The notes: generated by a model not told the origin, from the letters alone. Numbered from the stretch's first letter, positions 53,901 to 62,277 are shown. The stretch: 64,000 nt of DNA from Paenibacillus sp. R14(2021) (GCF_019431355.1 NZ_CP080269.1:2577501-2641500); one strand, 5' to 3'. Numbers and translations are program-made.

Positions 53901-54284
53901 TTCCGATTCCTGATCTTGAACTTCCGCTTGAGGTTGCGGCTGTTGGTCAGGCTCGGCGGCTGCATCGACAATGACGTCTTCACTGAAATCGGCTGATGAC
54001 GCTTCTTGCAGAAGCTCCGCGGCAATCGGTTCCTGCTGTACTTGTTCGGTTTCCACTTCCGATTGAATCGCAGTCTCTTGTATGATCTCCGGCATAGGAG
54101 ATTCCAGCACCTGAGGTGCCGTATTGACCTGCACCGGCCGTTTGTCCGCCTGTGCTTGCTTCGGCGCTGTCGGTTTTTGCTTCTTCAGTTCCTCGAGCCA
54201 TTTCAACTCCGACGCGTTCGGATTATCCACGTAAAATAACGGCTTCCGCCCTTTGGGGCTTTTTCCTTTGCTGCTCTTCGCCAT
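47961..54284 (-). CDS. Giant repeat protein (predicted beta-solenoid, surface/spore)
   Basis: The protein has about 2107 residues; start ATG at 54284, 6 nt after AAGGAG. Residues 1-190: basic MAKSSKGKSPKGRKP head, then Gln/Glu-rich low complexity. From about 190 to 2030 the protein is a nearly unbroken run of 10-residue units of the form (S/T)xxLAxGAVx, arranged as 20-residue pairs (ADKLAPGAVEAEALANGAIT; SAKLAKGAVGTAALGDGAVV). Early repeats are diverse, later ones almost identical. The last 70 residues form a separate beta domain ending NWIGMGLQ, resembling the WIAG-tail of other Bacillales repeat proteins. No signal peptide is seen, which would suit a mother-cell-made spore-surface protein. 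The repeats should stack into a fibre. Confidence 0.85.
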   Translation of the reverse strand: MAKSSKGKSPKGRKPLFYVDNPNASELKWLEELKKQKPTAPKQAQADKRPVQVNTAPQVLESPMPEIIQETAIQSEVETEQVQQEPIAAELLQEASSADFSEDVIVDAAAEPDQQPQPQAEVQDQESEEEASVETDEEEALHVAQLEELLQQEILKQEAFIVERRMPDSPLPFVHTDDIADDAVSTEKLAYGAVDSSRIKAGAVVSKSIADYAVESIHIAEGAVGASKIASESITGDHLTKNAISGTKIRDRSITGEKIRDNSITSEKLADRTIKADKFAEGSIEAKHLKPLVITTELIEDQSITTAKIRSAAVRTESIANDAVSTSKLAEGSVTRSKLRDGAVTSEKISSGAIESEHLQPGLLLADHVSPGVLLGKHLAAGEITASHLVKGAVGPRELQASAVTSEAIAQEAVGSRELQEGAIKAQHVGIHEIGTDHLQDLAISTSKMADLSISTIKLVDHAVTSSKIADKSITTSKLMDDVVHGKHLSRLSISGDKLLNDSIEERHLNEKSVGAKHLQVSSVLEGHLAKGAVTEHKLAAGSIKQLHISSAAVGRVQLQDESVVEQKLAEASVTSEKLAELSVQTKHLADESITFDKIAPEAIRAFHLSPGAVVEETISAEAITALHLQPGVIDASHIREGSIETSAIQDGAIKSIKLANGSVSERHLAAGAIYSHHLADHVVNSLKLSPESVSTDKLTDCAVTSGKLADSSVTTAKLVNGSVTSDQLAAGAVNGKHLIKGVIESSHLKHGAVSEQHLAAGAVMNGALGAGSVTGDKLAAGAVNGSHLANEAVDSRHLAEQSIFSAHLSPGSVRDLHLSTDAVTESKIAEGSIASHHLQNESVGARNIESSAVRGQHVAAGAIDANHLADGSVGSSHLKIDSVLQLHLSAESVGTEQLCEETVTSSKLAQLSVSGDHVQLETIAGKHLKAESIQGYHIRKGSITQAHLSAEYFSFDKAPDGILHGSKLKRGTVSGEMLVDGAVSSAKLTRGAVGPDALGLASVGENHLQAGAVTLSKISARSISSAHIVSGAVSSDALAEGAVVSTKLASGAVGADALDDGAVQSSKLAIGAVGTEALSDGAVISAKLAKGAVGTSALGDGAIVSAKLASGAVGAEALGDGSVVSAKLAKGAVGTPALGDGSVVSAKLAKGAVGTEALGDGSVVSAKLAKGAVSTAALGDGSVESAKLAKGAVGTEALSDGSVVGAKLAKGAVGTAALGDGAVVSAKLAAGAVGAEALSDGAVVSAKLAKGAVSTAALGNSSVVSAKLASGAVVAEALGDGAVISTKLAKGAVVTAALADGAVTGAKLAAGAVGTETIGFGAVVSAKLANGAVGSEALSDGSVVSAKLAEGAVGTAALGEGAVVSSKLANGAVGSEALNNGAVISAKLANGAVGTAALGEGAVVSSKLAIGAVGAQALSDGAVLASKLAVGAVGADALSNGAVSGIKIALGAVGTAAIQDNAITEGKLASGAVGTAALCDGAVVSAKLADGAVGTAALGNGAVVSAKLAHGAVGAEALADGAVVSAKLASGAVGEAALGDAAVTSTKLAEGAVVTAALSDGSIVSSKLASGAVGADALADGAVDSAKLAHGAVGTEQLQYAVVTADKIAPKSIGAEHLIPGAITGILLSEGSILTNTLGDGAVTGAKLASAAVGESHLQPGSVTLSKIAAKSITAAHIISGAIESNALCSGSVTADKLAPGAVEAEALANGAITADKLAPGAVEAEALAIGAITADKLAPGAVEAEALANGAITADKLAPGAVEAEALANGAITADKLAPGAVEAEALANGAITADKLAPGAVEAEALANGAITADKLAPGAVEAEALANGAITADKLAPGAVTAEALANGAITADKLAPGAVTAEALANGAITADKLAPGAVEAEALAIGAITADKLAPGAVEAEALANGAITADKLAPGAVTAEALANGAITADKLAPGILPETSFELQDGCVTTSYLADGAVTGGKIAPQSITAEHLSPSVLLAASADANPILDGANLSDGSVGADKLSFTPVSTVKRQSPVLQQFGLAPYNFQGQGEQLDITIGFDQPFANNSYVFVATTDQPSCFAVIKQKTAASIQLTIVRTRISPEPIGLVNWIGMGLQ
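48481..49200. repeat. Twelve near-identical 60-bp tandem repeats
   Basis: Twelve contiguous 60-bp units differ at only a few positions, mostly synonymous (GCGCCCGGCGCCAGC versus GCGCCAGGAGCGAGC variants). Each encodes 20 residues, ADKLAPGAVEAEALANGAIT in register. Several units are identical over the full length, so this block is recently expanded or homogenised and prone to copy-number change. Confidence 0.95.
49501..51180. repeat. About 28 diverged 60-bp tandem repeats
   Basis: The same 60-bp period continues through this block with more substitutions; units encode variants of SAKLAKGAVGTAALGDGAVV. A change of sequence class at 49200-49500 and again past 51180 separates it from the young block and the older, more varied repeats (51181 to about 53760). 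Confidence 0.85.
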
Positions 54285-54318
54285 AGCCCTCTCCTTCTTC
54301 CACCTCAAATGTCATAGG

Positions 54319-54346
54319 TATCATATGCATTCACCCATGGGCAGGT
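54319..54346 (-). promoter_or_regulatory. Candidate sigma-K promoter of the giant repeat-protein gene
   Basis: On the minus strand ACC (54346-54344), a 16-bp spacer and CATATGATA (54327-54319) fit the sigma-K pattern (AC, then CATA...TA). The start would lie about 28 nt before the ATG, leaving just room for the ribosome site. Such short motifs occur by chance, so this is only suggestive. Confidence 0.35.
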
Positions 54347-54382
54347 CACATACATGGCGTTCAAATTATTTGAAAAATGCAA

Positions 54383-54408
54383 AAGCTGCCCCCTTGAAGG
54401 AGCAGCTT
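54383..54408 (-). terminator. Terminator of the giant PKD-protein gene
   Basis: AAGCTGC / GCAGCTT stem with inner CCTT/AGGG pairing, followed on the minus strand by TTTTGCATTTTTC, 50 bp past the stop at 54459. Confidence 0.75.
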
Positions 54409-54458
54409 CTCTTTGAAACCAGCCATATTTTCGCAGATTGTTAGATTCCTGCCGCACA

Positions 54459-57400
54459 TCAATGCACGCGGTGAACGCCTACGGTTTGTTGAATATTTCC
54501 GGAAATAACAATCGTCACCGTCGTCTGCTTAACCGTGCCATTACTATAAATCGCCTTAAACGTGAACGTGAGCGGGCCATTCGGCAATTTCTCGAAATCC
54601 GCATCCCACATCTCCCCGCTCCAGCTTGTTCGCTGCGCATTCGTCGCCGTTAAGCCTACGGTTATGCCGTTCATCGTTACTTTGACTTCCGAAGCCTCGG
54701 TCGCCGTCGCGGTATCTGTCGTTGAAGCACGCAGCAGGAAACGCTCGCCTGCCCAGAAGACATTGTACGCGCGCGGACTTTCCTCATCGCCGCTTGTTTT
54801 CTTGTTGCTCGCCTTCCTTGCCAGATCCCACAGCTCCGTATGCTTCACCATTCCGCTGATCGACAACGGCAGCACGATAATATTCTTCGTAACCGTAATG
54901 GGAGGCGCCTTCCCGTCGGACACCGTCAGCTTCACGCTGTATGTACCGGCCATAGCGCCCTTGAAGGAAGGGCCTGCGGCCGCGTACGGGAACTTCGCGC
55001 TGCTGCTGAACGTTTGTTTCACACCTGCCGGGTCTGTGACTGTGTACAGCACGGAAAGATCGTCATGATCTGGATCTTTTAGCGCTTGGGACAGCGTGAT
55101 GACATCGCCTTCGTACGGCGGCTTCGACTGCCAATCCCAGTCCGCCTCCGGCGGCCGGTTCGTCTCAATATAGAAGTATTTCGGCGCGCTGTAAGGACTC
55201 CAGTCATACCCGTCGAATACGCGGACGACTGCGTACATGTTCACCTTCTCCGGCAAATCGATGCCAGGCATCCAATGGGCGGCTGCTGTATTCTTGATAC
55301 CCGAATCGTGCTCAAGCGTACCGCCATATCGGTAAATCTTCATTTGGAATGCGGTCTGCGGGTCATCGTCCCCGTCTCCGTACATCCAGCTAAAATCCGG
55401 CCGAAGCAGCGTTAGCTTGGTCGGGTTGTTCTGATCGCTGCTCTCCGGTACGGTAATCGTCGCCCCTGGAATTCGATTAACGATGTTCACCTGCAAGCTG
55501 AATTCCGCCTCGCCGCCTTCAGAATCCTGCACAACCTGACGGATATTAAAACTGCCCAGCGTGCCGAACGTCTTCACCCAATCGGTTCGCGAGCTGCTCT
55601 GAAGCGATTCCGCCCCTGCGGAAACTTCTTTCACATAATACGCGTGCGGCAGCTTCGTGCGGTCGCCGTCTTCAACATCATAGGCCGTCGAATTCAGCGT
55701 CACCGGTACCCCTCGGAACGTGTTCACATGACTGCTCGTAAATCCTGGCACCGGCGGATGGTTCGGCGCGGCCAGTGTTGTGACGGGCAGCAGTACCACG
55801 TCCCAGTCGCTCCAAGCGCCGTATTCATCCTGAACCGCCATGCCTACTTCATACGTGCCAAGCTCCTGCGGCGAGACGAGCTTCGCTTCTTTATAGACGC
55901 CGCTTGGCGTCACATAATAGAATTTCTTCTGAAGGATCCCCCTCGTCGCTCGGTAGTCGATCCCGGTACCTTCCGTGGAGTAGTCCGTACTGCTGTAATA
56001 ACGGTCCGGATCGCAGCTCTTATCGGTCCACAGAATCTTGTTGTCCGCGGCGATGTCCAGCGTGAAGTCCGCAATCGGCCGCCGATGAACGGTAATCTTC
56101 TTCGTAAATGCGTTGGATGGCTTCCGATACTCGTCAAAATTATTGACCGGCGAAAGATAATCCGGGTTCGGATCGTCCTTAGCGCGCAGCGATACCACAT
56201 AATCGCCCACTTTATCGAATTTCAGCTGAGCGTCATGGAACGTTTTTCCGTTCAAGCCCGACACGCCTTGGTTATGGATAAAGCGAAGCGTATGCTGTAC
56301 GGTCCAGTCATACACGCCCCCTGCCGGCGGGTCATTCTCGGGATCGCTGAACACGATATTGTTGTACTGGACGTCCGCTGAAGCGGTTCCGGCATCCCAA
56401 ATCGCATACTGATCGGACCACACATCGTTTTGCAGCATCGGTTTATACGCCAGACCACTGAACGTAACGAATGATTTGTTCGAGAAATAACCGAAGCGTC
56501 CAGATGCATAAGTGTCGTCATCAGCCTCGATAAGCGGCGTATTGTCCAAGAAGACAGCGAAGTGACTGCCGTTTGTCTGCAGCTTGACGGCATACGTCTT
56601 CTGGCTGAGCAGCGGATAGTCTTGGGCTGCTAGAACAGTGCGCACACCGGCGGCGTATTTCACCAGCTCCATTTTATTCGTATCCGTCTCCAGCGCATAG
56701 CCGTTCTGCCGATCCTTCATCCGGAAAGAATAACCGAGCCATTCCTTGTCGTAATCGACGTCGTCGATTTTGAAGTTGAACTTTACCTCGGCATCCGATA
56801 ACGAGAACGGCGAGTAGAATTGTCCGCTCGTAAACGGCTTCACAGTCAAAGTGTTGGTAGTCGGCGCTCCGACGGACACCGTCAAACGCAGCGGGTCCTG
56901 ATAGGTCGTCGATTCGTAGCTGTACGTTGGGTTTGCCTGTGACATGCTCACATACACGCCATCCATGTAGTAGGCACCATAGAACGGGGATGACGAGTAG
57001 TTGCAGCCCATTAAGGTCGTACCAGCCCTCGTTCCTGCCACGTCATACACAGGTAATTTGCCGTAGATGGAGTAATACGCAGAACCGGCATCGCATGTAA
57101 TTCCACTAGCCGGGTCTTGGCTGGTTCGGTAACCGTCCGCCGTTTGCCCGAGTCTGCTCTTCTGCGTTAGATTGCCTGCGAAATCGGTCGAAAACTGGGT
57201 TGCTGACCCAAAGCCATAATCACTGTCTCCGTAATGATACATCGTGAGGTCATCGCCTTTTAAACTATCGGCTTTGCGTTTGATCGCTCCTGATGACGTA
57301 TTAAGGACATACACACGTTCATACAAGTTCGGAATCACGTTGCCCTGAATCGTATGATCGTAATAGACCTTGGCGTAAAGTTCGTTTTTGGCAGGATTGA

Positions 57401-60400
57401 AGAAGAATCCGCCATACGTCTCCGCATATGAATACGCCGACAGAAAGGAATTCACAGCCGTAATCCCCAGATTCCCTCCATAAATGCTAGGATCGTTTCT
57501 AACTTCGTCTCCGATATATTTCCGCCATGCAAGCGTATAATCAGGGTTATACTTCGTGACGTTCAGGTCGTAGACCCCTGAATTATAGCTTGGATTCGTG
57601 TACCCTTCGTAGCGGTACAAGTTGCCCGCCGCATCCGTCATGGAAGCAAGTCCGTCATATTGCCAGTTGGATGCGATGTTAGTATTCACGGGTACAGGGG
57701 GCTTCCACGAAGCGAGCTTCGTCAACACCAAATCACGGCTTAGCTTATACCAATTGACCGTCGAATTGTAGTAATTTCTCTGCATCAATATTAAGCTGCT
57801 GCCTTGCGTGCTCATAATGATTGAAGTATCGATAATGGTTTGGTCTTCCACAGACATATTGAACGTGCTCGTGAGCTCTTGGCCGTTTCGCGCATTGTAA
57901 ATCCCAATCTCATCCACAGCGCTGCTGGAGCCGTACTTCCAGTATCGTGTGACGTAGAGATACTGATCCGCAAGCTCGTATGTGCTTAGTTTCCCTAACG
58001 AAACGCTGGTTTTGTAGGCTGTCCCGTTCTTGCTCAAGGTAACCGTGCGATAGCTGTTCGGTCCTGAATTGGTAATGATGAATTCATAAGGATCACCGTC
58101 CCGGTATTTCTGGGATACATCGCCCCACTGGCCAAAAACATCCACGACAGGCGATAATTTTTTGGGATTCAGCGCAAAGATTTCGTCTTCGTAGCTGTAG
58201 GTTCCAGTTTGGTGATTATAGTCATAACTGTACGTCGTATAGTGATGATCGAAGAACAGTAATTTTTTGGTCGACCTCACTTTCGGATATCCGTCTGAGC
58301 CGCCGTAATACGTCAGTAACTTCTTACCGGTTTTATATAATAAATTAGCTGCCACCGTTGACTGCAGCGTGGATCGCCAAGGATTCAGTTCATTGGATCC
58401 ATAACCATTGTTCGTTAGCGGGTACGCATCTGCGCGCTTCTGGGTGCTGCCAAAACGAGTCATGTTATACAGGTAAACCTCTTCCCCCTGCTTACCGAAA
58501 TTCCGTCCTTCTCCGCTAATCAGATTACCAGCGCTGGCCCGCCACAGGTTATTTGCATTGTAGACGAGATTATTGGTTCCCGGAACATAAACCGGCCAGC
58601 TCAGCATGTCGGCCGGCTGGACCCGCGTATACGGATCGAGATTCGGCTGCGGATTCTTTCCTTCGAGATCAAACGAAACCTCCGGCGCATTGTTCACAAC
58701 ATTCAGTGTGAGCGTGGTTGGTGAATCAGAATTCGTATCATCCCATTGCCCGTACTGCTCTGCGACCTTTAAATAGAACAAGTACTTGCCAACTTTGGCT
58801 GGCGTAAACTGCAGCTTGGACAGCGTACCTGCTGCCGATTTCCAAGCATCATCAGAAAATCCGTTATTATTCGCATCGTATTTATACTTGTACTCGGCCG
58901 ACACGATTGGATCTGCGTCAGGACTAGTCGATTTATTAAGCAAATCCAGCACCGTATCGCGAACCGACAGCGGTGGAACGACGAGCTTCGCGATTGGCGG
59001 CAAATCCGGTTTGACGATAATGGTGCACGTATCCGGCTCCAGCGATTTAAGGCCATTTTCATCGTAAACCGATAGCGATACCTCGACCGTAATGTCCGTC
59101 GTTCCGGGATTGTCGTAGCTCGTTTGCTTATTCGTCCATTCATCGCGTGTATGGTCGATTTTCAATCCCATCGGACTGTAGCTGCCGTTTCCATTTATCG
59201 ATCCAGCCGGCAGCGGGTGGTTGGCAATGACCGTTGGCGGACAGCTAATAACGGGCACCGGGTTCTTCGGCACAACCTCAATATACGTGCATGCGGTAGC
59301 CGCAGCCCCGAACTCATCCCGCATCTGCGCACAAACGTATTGGAAGCCAAGCGTATCCATCGTCAAATTGTGCTGACCGTCTGTATATGCCAAGCTCTTG
59401 GAAGGAATTGATTGCACGAAGGATGTCCCTGCCGAGAAATCGAAGCCCATGAAGTACAGATCGTCGCCATCCGGATCGTTTGGCGTAGGCACGGTCGGAT
59501 CGTTTATGTAAATCAGATCGAGCGTCGTACCTTCAACGACTTGATGCAGCGGTTTTGTTGCCTGAGACTGTTGGACGAAACCGATTTGAAAGGTCGGCGG
59601 ATTATTGACGGTCGGCCCCGTGACCGTAAGTGGTTTTGGACCGATCCAGTCCGAAGTGCCGCAGCTCGTCACGATGCGCATAAACACATTATGCGTACCC
59701 ACGCCAACAACCCATGGATAGCTGCTGAATGTAAAGGTGGAATCGGTCGTTTGACCATACACCGGATTGCCGATCCAAGTACCGTTGCGCTCGATTTTGA
59801 AGGAATGAGATTGATAAATGCAGCCTTTCAGCTGAAAATCCTTGGGGTGAAGCGTAAAAGAAGATTTATAGGGGAGGTTGTCAGGCAGGACGTCGAAATC
59901 GCCGGTGAAGGCGACTGGTTTTTCGTAGAAGAAGGACACATACGCTTTACTTAGTGCGGATGTCAGGCTTACCGATTGGCTCGGTTTGACGGTAACCGTG
60001 TCGGAGTAGGCCACGTAGGACAAGTTGCTGCCTTGCATATTACCGTAAGTATCGTCGTAGCTGTAAGAATGGCTGAACGGCAGCGAGGCGATCGGGACCG
60101 TTTGCTGCTTCGCGAGTGCATACTGTCCGGTCGGCCCGGTTCGTACCATGTGGCGGATGTTGACTTCTCCCGCAGCTGTCGATGAATCCATCTTGTAGTA
60201 ATAATTTAGATAGACGGGCTTCGGAAATGCAGCGCTTGTATACTTACCAAGGTTATATTCGGCCGGCGCGTCGACCATTGCCTCGCTTGGCAGGCTATCG
60301 GTCGTTGATTTCTTATAGCCAGCATATTTGTAACTTGAGCCACTAGTAGGATCGGTATGTGTAAAAGGATAGTTCATTCCTTCTTTCAATACTTGTTCCC

Positions 60401-61241
60401 GATCGTTAAGCCCGGCAATGCCATCGAGGCTGTTGTCGTTTATATCTAAGTGCTTGATGATTACTTTGCCATCACCCACGTCATAGTAATAATTTACCTT
60501 GTACGTGTCAAAATCCCCATTGTAGATAAACGAGGGTATCCCTGTAATGTAGGAGGAATTTTGTGGGTCACTACCATCAACGCTCTTCTTATACTTCCCC
60601 GCAAACGTGTATCCAGGAATGGCAGGTGGGGCAGGCGGGTAGGATTGACCAGCAATCATATCCCCTGATTTACTTGGCGATAAGCTGTCCAAAGGTTCAC
60701 CGGTCGTAGAGAAGCTATGCGTTTCATATTGACCTTCCAGCTCAAACTCGAACACGATAGGAAAATAATAGCGTCGAGCTTCAACTAATGAGCTGTAGGT
60801 TTCATTTGGGTGATCATTCACCAGAACATCCCACCATGTACCGGAGTTTGTTTCCAGTTTCCCTGGCAAACTCACCTTGAAACTGACATGACCTGTCCCT
60901 TTACCTGTAAGATCGGTTGTAATTGGTGAGCCAGCGGTATTTGCGAAGTAATCGGTATAGTTGAAATAATCATCCGTAGACCGGGACTCCTTAAAATATG
61001 TTTGATGGGTACTGCTACCATCAAAGTTATACACTTTGACACTTTTAACCGACCTACCAGGGAAGCTAAAGGAGTATGACCATGATAAATTGCTTGCCGG
61101 AACCGTTTGACCGGGTGAATAGGTTGTCCATTCGCCCGCTGAGTTTGTCCATATTTCGTAACTCATGAAACCGACGGCATATCGCTTTGTTCCTACTGGA
61201 TAAGGTTTAATAGGCATTTCCAAAATCAAGTCCTGCCGCAT
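54459..61241 (-). CDS. Giant multidomain surface protein (MucBP-like, PKD/Ig-like domains)
   Basis: The open frame has 2260 codons from an ATG at 61241. Order: an N-terminal beta domain (YEIWTNSAGEWTTYSPGQTV), two MucBP-like units (VIIKHLDINDNSLDGIAG and VNIRHMVRTGPTGQYAL), several Ig/PKD-like domains (NNPPTFQIGF; LPPIAKLVVPPLSVRDTV; NHPPVPGFTSSHVNTFRGVP; NRPPEADWDWQSKPPYEGDV), a Tyr-rich possible propeller (about residues 940-1400), and a jelly-roll-like domain near 1500-1620 (GYSFRMKDRQNGYALETDTN). There is no sorting signal or membrane anchor at the C-terminus. This frame has no signal peptide; a perfect one with its own ribosome site is encoded just upstream in another frame (61335-61207), so the intact gene probably starts there. 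Confidence 0.8.
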   Translation of the reverse strand: MRQDLILEMPIKPYPVGTKRYAVGFMSYEIWTNSAGEWTTYSPGQTVPASNLSWSYSFSFPGRSVKSVKVYNFDGSSTHQTYFKESRSTDDYFNYTDYFANTAGSPITTDLTGKGTGHVSFKVSLPGKLETNSGTWWDVLVNDHPNETYSSLVEARRYYFPIVFEFELEGQYETHSFSTTGEPLDSLSPSKSGDMIAGQSYPPAPPAIPGYTFAGKYKKSVDGSDPQNSSYITGIPSFIYNGDFDTYKVNYYYDVGDGKVIIKHLDINDNSLDGIAGLNDREQVLKEGMNYPFTHTDPTSGSSYKYAGYKKSTTDSLPSEAMVDAPAEYNLGKYTSAAFPKPVYLNYYYKMDSSTAAGEVNIRHMVRTGPTGQYALAKQQTVPIASLPFSHSYSYDDTYGNMQGSNLSYVAYSDTVTVKPSQSVSLTSALSKAYVSFFYEKPVAFTGDFDVLPDNLPYKSSFTLHPKDFQLKGCIYQSHSFKIERNGTWIGNPVYGQTTDSTFTFSSYPWVVGVGTHNVFMRIVTSCGTSDWIGPKPLTVTGPTVNNPPTFQIGFVQQSQATKPLHQVVEGTTLDLIYINDPTVPTPNDPDGDDLYFMGFDFSAGTSFVQSIPSKSLAYTDGQHNLTMDTLGFQYVCAQMRDEFGAAATACTYIEVVPKNPVPVISCPPTVIANHPLPAGSINGNGSYSPMGLKIDHTRDEWTNKQTSYDNPGTTDITVEVSLSVYDENGLKSLEPDTCTIIVKPDLPPIAKLVVPPLSVRDTVLDLLNKSTSPDADPIVSAEYKYKYDANNNGFSDDAWKSAAGTLSKLQFTPAKVGKYLFYLKVAEQYGQWDDTNSDSPTTLTLNVVNNAPEVSFDLEGKNPQPNLDPYTRVQPADMLSWPVYVPGTNNLVYNANNLWRASAGNLISGEGRNFGKQGEEVYLYNMTRFGSTQKRADAYPLTNNGYGSNELNPWRSTLQSTVAANLLYKTGKKLLTYYGGSDGYPKVRSTKKLLFFDHHYTTYSYDYNHQTGTYSYEDEIFALNPKKLSPVVDVFGQWGDVSQKYRDGDPYEFIITNSGPNSYRTVTLSKNGTAYKTSVSLGKLSTYELADQYLYVTRYWKYGSSSAVDEIGIYNARNGQELTSTFNMSVEDQTIIDTSIIMSTQGSSLILMQRNYYNSTVNWYKLSRDLVLTKLASWKPPVPVNTNIASNWQYDGLASMTDAAGNLYRYEGYTNPSYNSGVYDLNVTKYNPDYTLAWRKYIGDEVRNDPSIYGGNLGITAVNSFLSAYSYAETYGGFFFNPAKNELYAKVYYDHTIQGNVIPNLYERVYVLNTSSGAIKRKADSLKGDDLTMYHYGDSDYGFGSATQFSTDFAGNLTQKSRLGQTADGYRTSQDPASGITCDAGSAYYSIYGKLPVYDVAGTRAGTTLMGCNYSSSPFYGAYYMDGVYVSMSQANPTYSYESTTYQDPLRLTVSVGAPTTNTLTVKPFTSGQFYSPFSLSDAEVKFNFKIDDVDYDKEWLGYSFRMKDRQNGYALETDTNKMELVKYAAGVRTVLAAQDYPLLSQKTYAVKLQTNGSHFAVFLDNTPLIEADDDTYASGRFGYFSNKSFVTFSGLAYKPMLQNDVWSDQYAIWDAGTASADVQYNNIVFSDPENDPPAGGVYDWTVQHTLRFIHNQGVSGLNGKTFHDAQLKFDKVGDYVVSLRAKDDPNPDYLSPVNNFDEYRKPSNAFTKKITVHRRPIADFTLDIAADNKILWTDKSCDPDRYYSSTDYSTEGTGIDYRATRGILQKKFYYVTPSGVYKEAKLVSPQELGTYEVGMAVQDEYGAWSDWDVVLLPVTTLAAPNHPPVPGFTSSHVNTFRGVPVTLNSTAYDVEDGDRTKLPHAYYVKEVSAGAESLQSSSRTDWVKTFGTLGSFNIRQVVQDSEGGEAEFSLQVNIVNRIPGATITVPESSDQNNPTKLTLLRPDFSWMYGDGDDDPQTAFQMKIYRYGGTLEHDSGIKNTAAAHWMPGIDLPEKVNMYAVVRVFDGYDWSPYSAPKYFYIETNRPPEADWDWQSKPPYEGDVITLSQALKDPDHDDLSVLYTVTDPAGVKQTFSSSAKFPYAAAGPSFKGAMAGTYSVKLTVSDGKAPPITVTKNIIVLPLSISGMVKHTELWDLARKASNKKTSGDEESPRAYNVFWAGERFLLRASTTDTATATEASEVKVTMNGITVGLTATNAQRTSWSGEMWDADFEKLPNGPLTFTFKAIYSNGTVKQTTVTIVISGNIQQTVGVHRVH

Positions 61242-61335
61242 CCGATATTCTAGTTAGTATTAGAGGAGACAGAAATTGAAACAAAAAGATAATCAGAAGT
61301 AAAAGAGATAATCTTCGTTTGCTTGATCGCCCCAT
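61207..61335 (-). CDS. Out-of-frame signal peptide of the giant surface protein
   Basis: This 42-codon frame starts at an ATG 7 nt after GGAGGT. It encodes MGRSSKRRLSLLLLIIFLFQ followed by FLSPLILTRISDAAG, a textbook Sec signal with an AxA-like end, and runs into a stop 40 nt inside the giant ORF. The giant ORF continues one base out of phase. A single-base change near GACTTGATTTTGG would join them. As it stands, either the gene is frameshifted, expression is switched by slippage, or the sequence has an error here. Confidence 0.6.
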   Translation of the reverse strand: MGRSSKRRLSLLLLIIFLFQFLSPLILTRISDAAGLDFGNAY

Positions 61336-61338
61336 ATT

Positions 61339-62277
61339 TTACCTCCATAGATTCTCAAATAGAATCTTGGAGTCGGAATCGGCTCGAATATCGATATATT
61401 CAATGCTTTTAATGGATAGACTTTCATAAGTCTTAATTTTCAGTCTCGAGAAGTCATCTTTGGATACTACAGGGTTGTAATGTATGCGTATATCCGTACC
61501 GATACTCTCGCGATAATATGGAGTTTCGCTTCGAAACTTTACTCGTTCGCCAGTTTGAAGGAACAGAAATGTACGGCCCATAACGCCTTTATCTGTCGTA
61601 CTTGCCCTCGTGTAAGTTTTCCCTTTCGGATCCCTAGCTAGATCCATTCGATAGTAAATATCACCGGAGATGATTAATGGAAAGTCCTGCTGTGTAATAA
61701 TTCGGGCCTTGGTGAATGGCTTTCCTTCATTCAGCAAATCTTTGAGGAAGTACGGATCTTTCGCGTAGAAGTGTGCATATGGCTTAATATCTACGGGCTT
61801 AATCGCATCCTCTAGCTTCGGTACATCCTTATTGCCGATCCAGACGAACTGATTTACCGCATCCCACTCAACCGACACGCCAAGCCCCTCACTCACGACA
61901 CGCAGTGGAACGAGCGTCCGCCCATTTACTACCTTAACTGAAACAGGCAGCTTAGTCGTTTTTCCATTTATCGAGGCCGTCGACACACCGATTGTAAGGG
62001 CGAGGGTACTCTTCCCTTTTACAATGCGAATGTCTTTGCCCGTCAACATCAGCGTGCCGCCAAGCTTGTCCGATACCACACGTAATGGAACAAGCGTCGT
62101 TCCATTTACTTTCTCAGGCTGTACTTCACTTAGCAATTGGCGTGCATTGTAGAGCAGCTTAATCGGCAAGCTGGTCGTCAATTTAGGCGTTTCCGCCAAA
62201 GCCGCCCCTCCACCCATCAAGCTGCCTGCCAGCATCGTTACGGCCACAACAGCCGCAATCCTATTGTTCTTCTTCAT
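61339..62277 (-). CDS. Secreted copper-amine-oxidase N-terminal domain protein
   Basis: The protein has 312 residues: signal peptide MKKNNRIAAVVAVTMLAGSL ending near ALA-ET, then two copies of the CuAO-N repeat (PF07833) as NGTTLVPLRVVSDKLGGTLM and NGRTLVPLRVVSEGLGVSVE, each followed by a short strand. The C-terminal 150 residues are a beta domain with no name that I know. Despite the family label these are not oxidases; they are wall-associated modules abundant in Paenibacillus. The ATG at 62277 is chosen for its GGGAG site. Its stop lies 3 nt before the signal-peptide start of the giant surface protein, so the two are co-transcribed and translationally linked. Confidence 0.85.
   Translation of the reverse strand: MKKNNRIAAVVAVTMLAGSLMGGGAALAETPKLTTSLPIKLLYNARQLLSEVQPEKVNGTTLVPLRVVSDKLGGTLMLTGKDIRIVKGKSTLALTIGVSTASINGKTTKLPVSVKVVNGRTLVPLRVVSEGLGVSVEWDAVNQFVWIGNKDVPKLEDAIKPVDIKPYAHFYAKDPYFLKDLLNEGKPFTKARIITQQDFPLIISGDIYYRMDLARDPKGKTYTRASTTDKGVMGRTFLFLQTGERVKFRSETPYYRESIGTDIRIHYNPVVSKDDFSRLKIKTYESLSIKSIEYIDIRADSDSKILFENLWR

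Noticed and set aside
54562-55068. Plus-strand frames opposite the giant surface protein
   Set aside because: The minus strand has a continuous multidomain reading over 6.7 kb; the opposite frames are short and lack ribosome sites.
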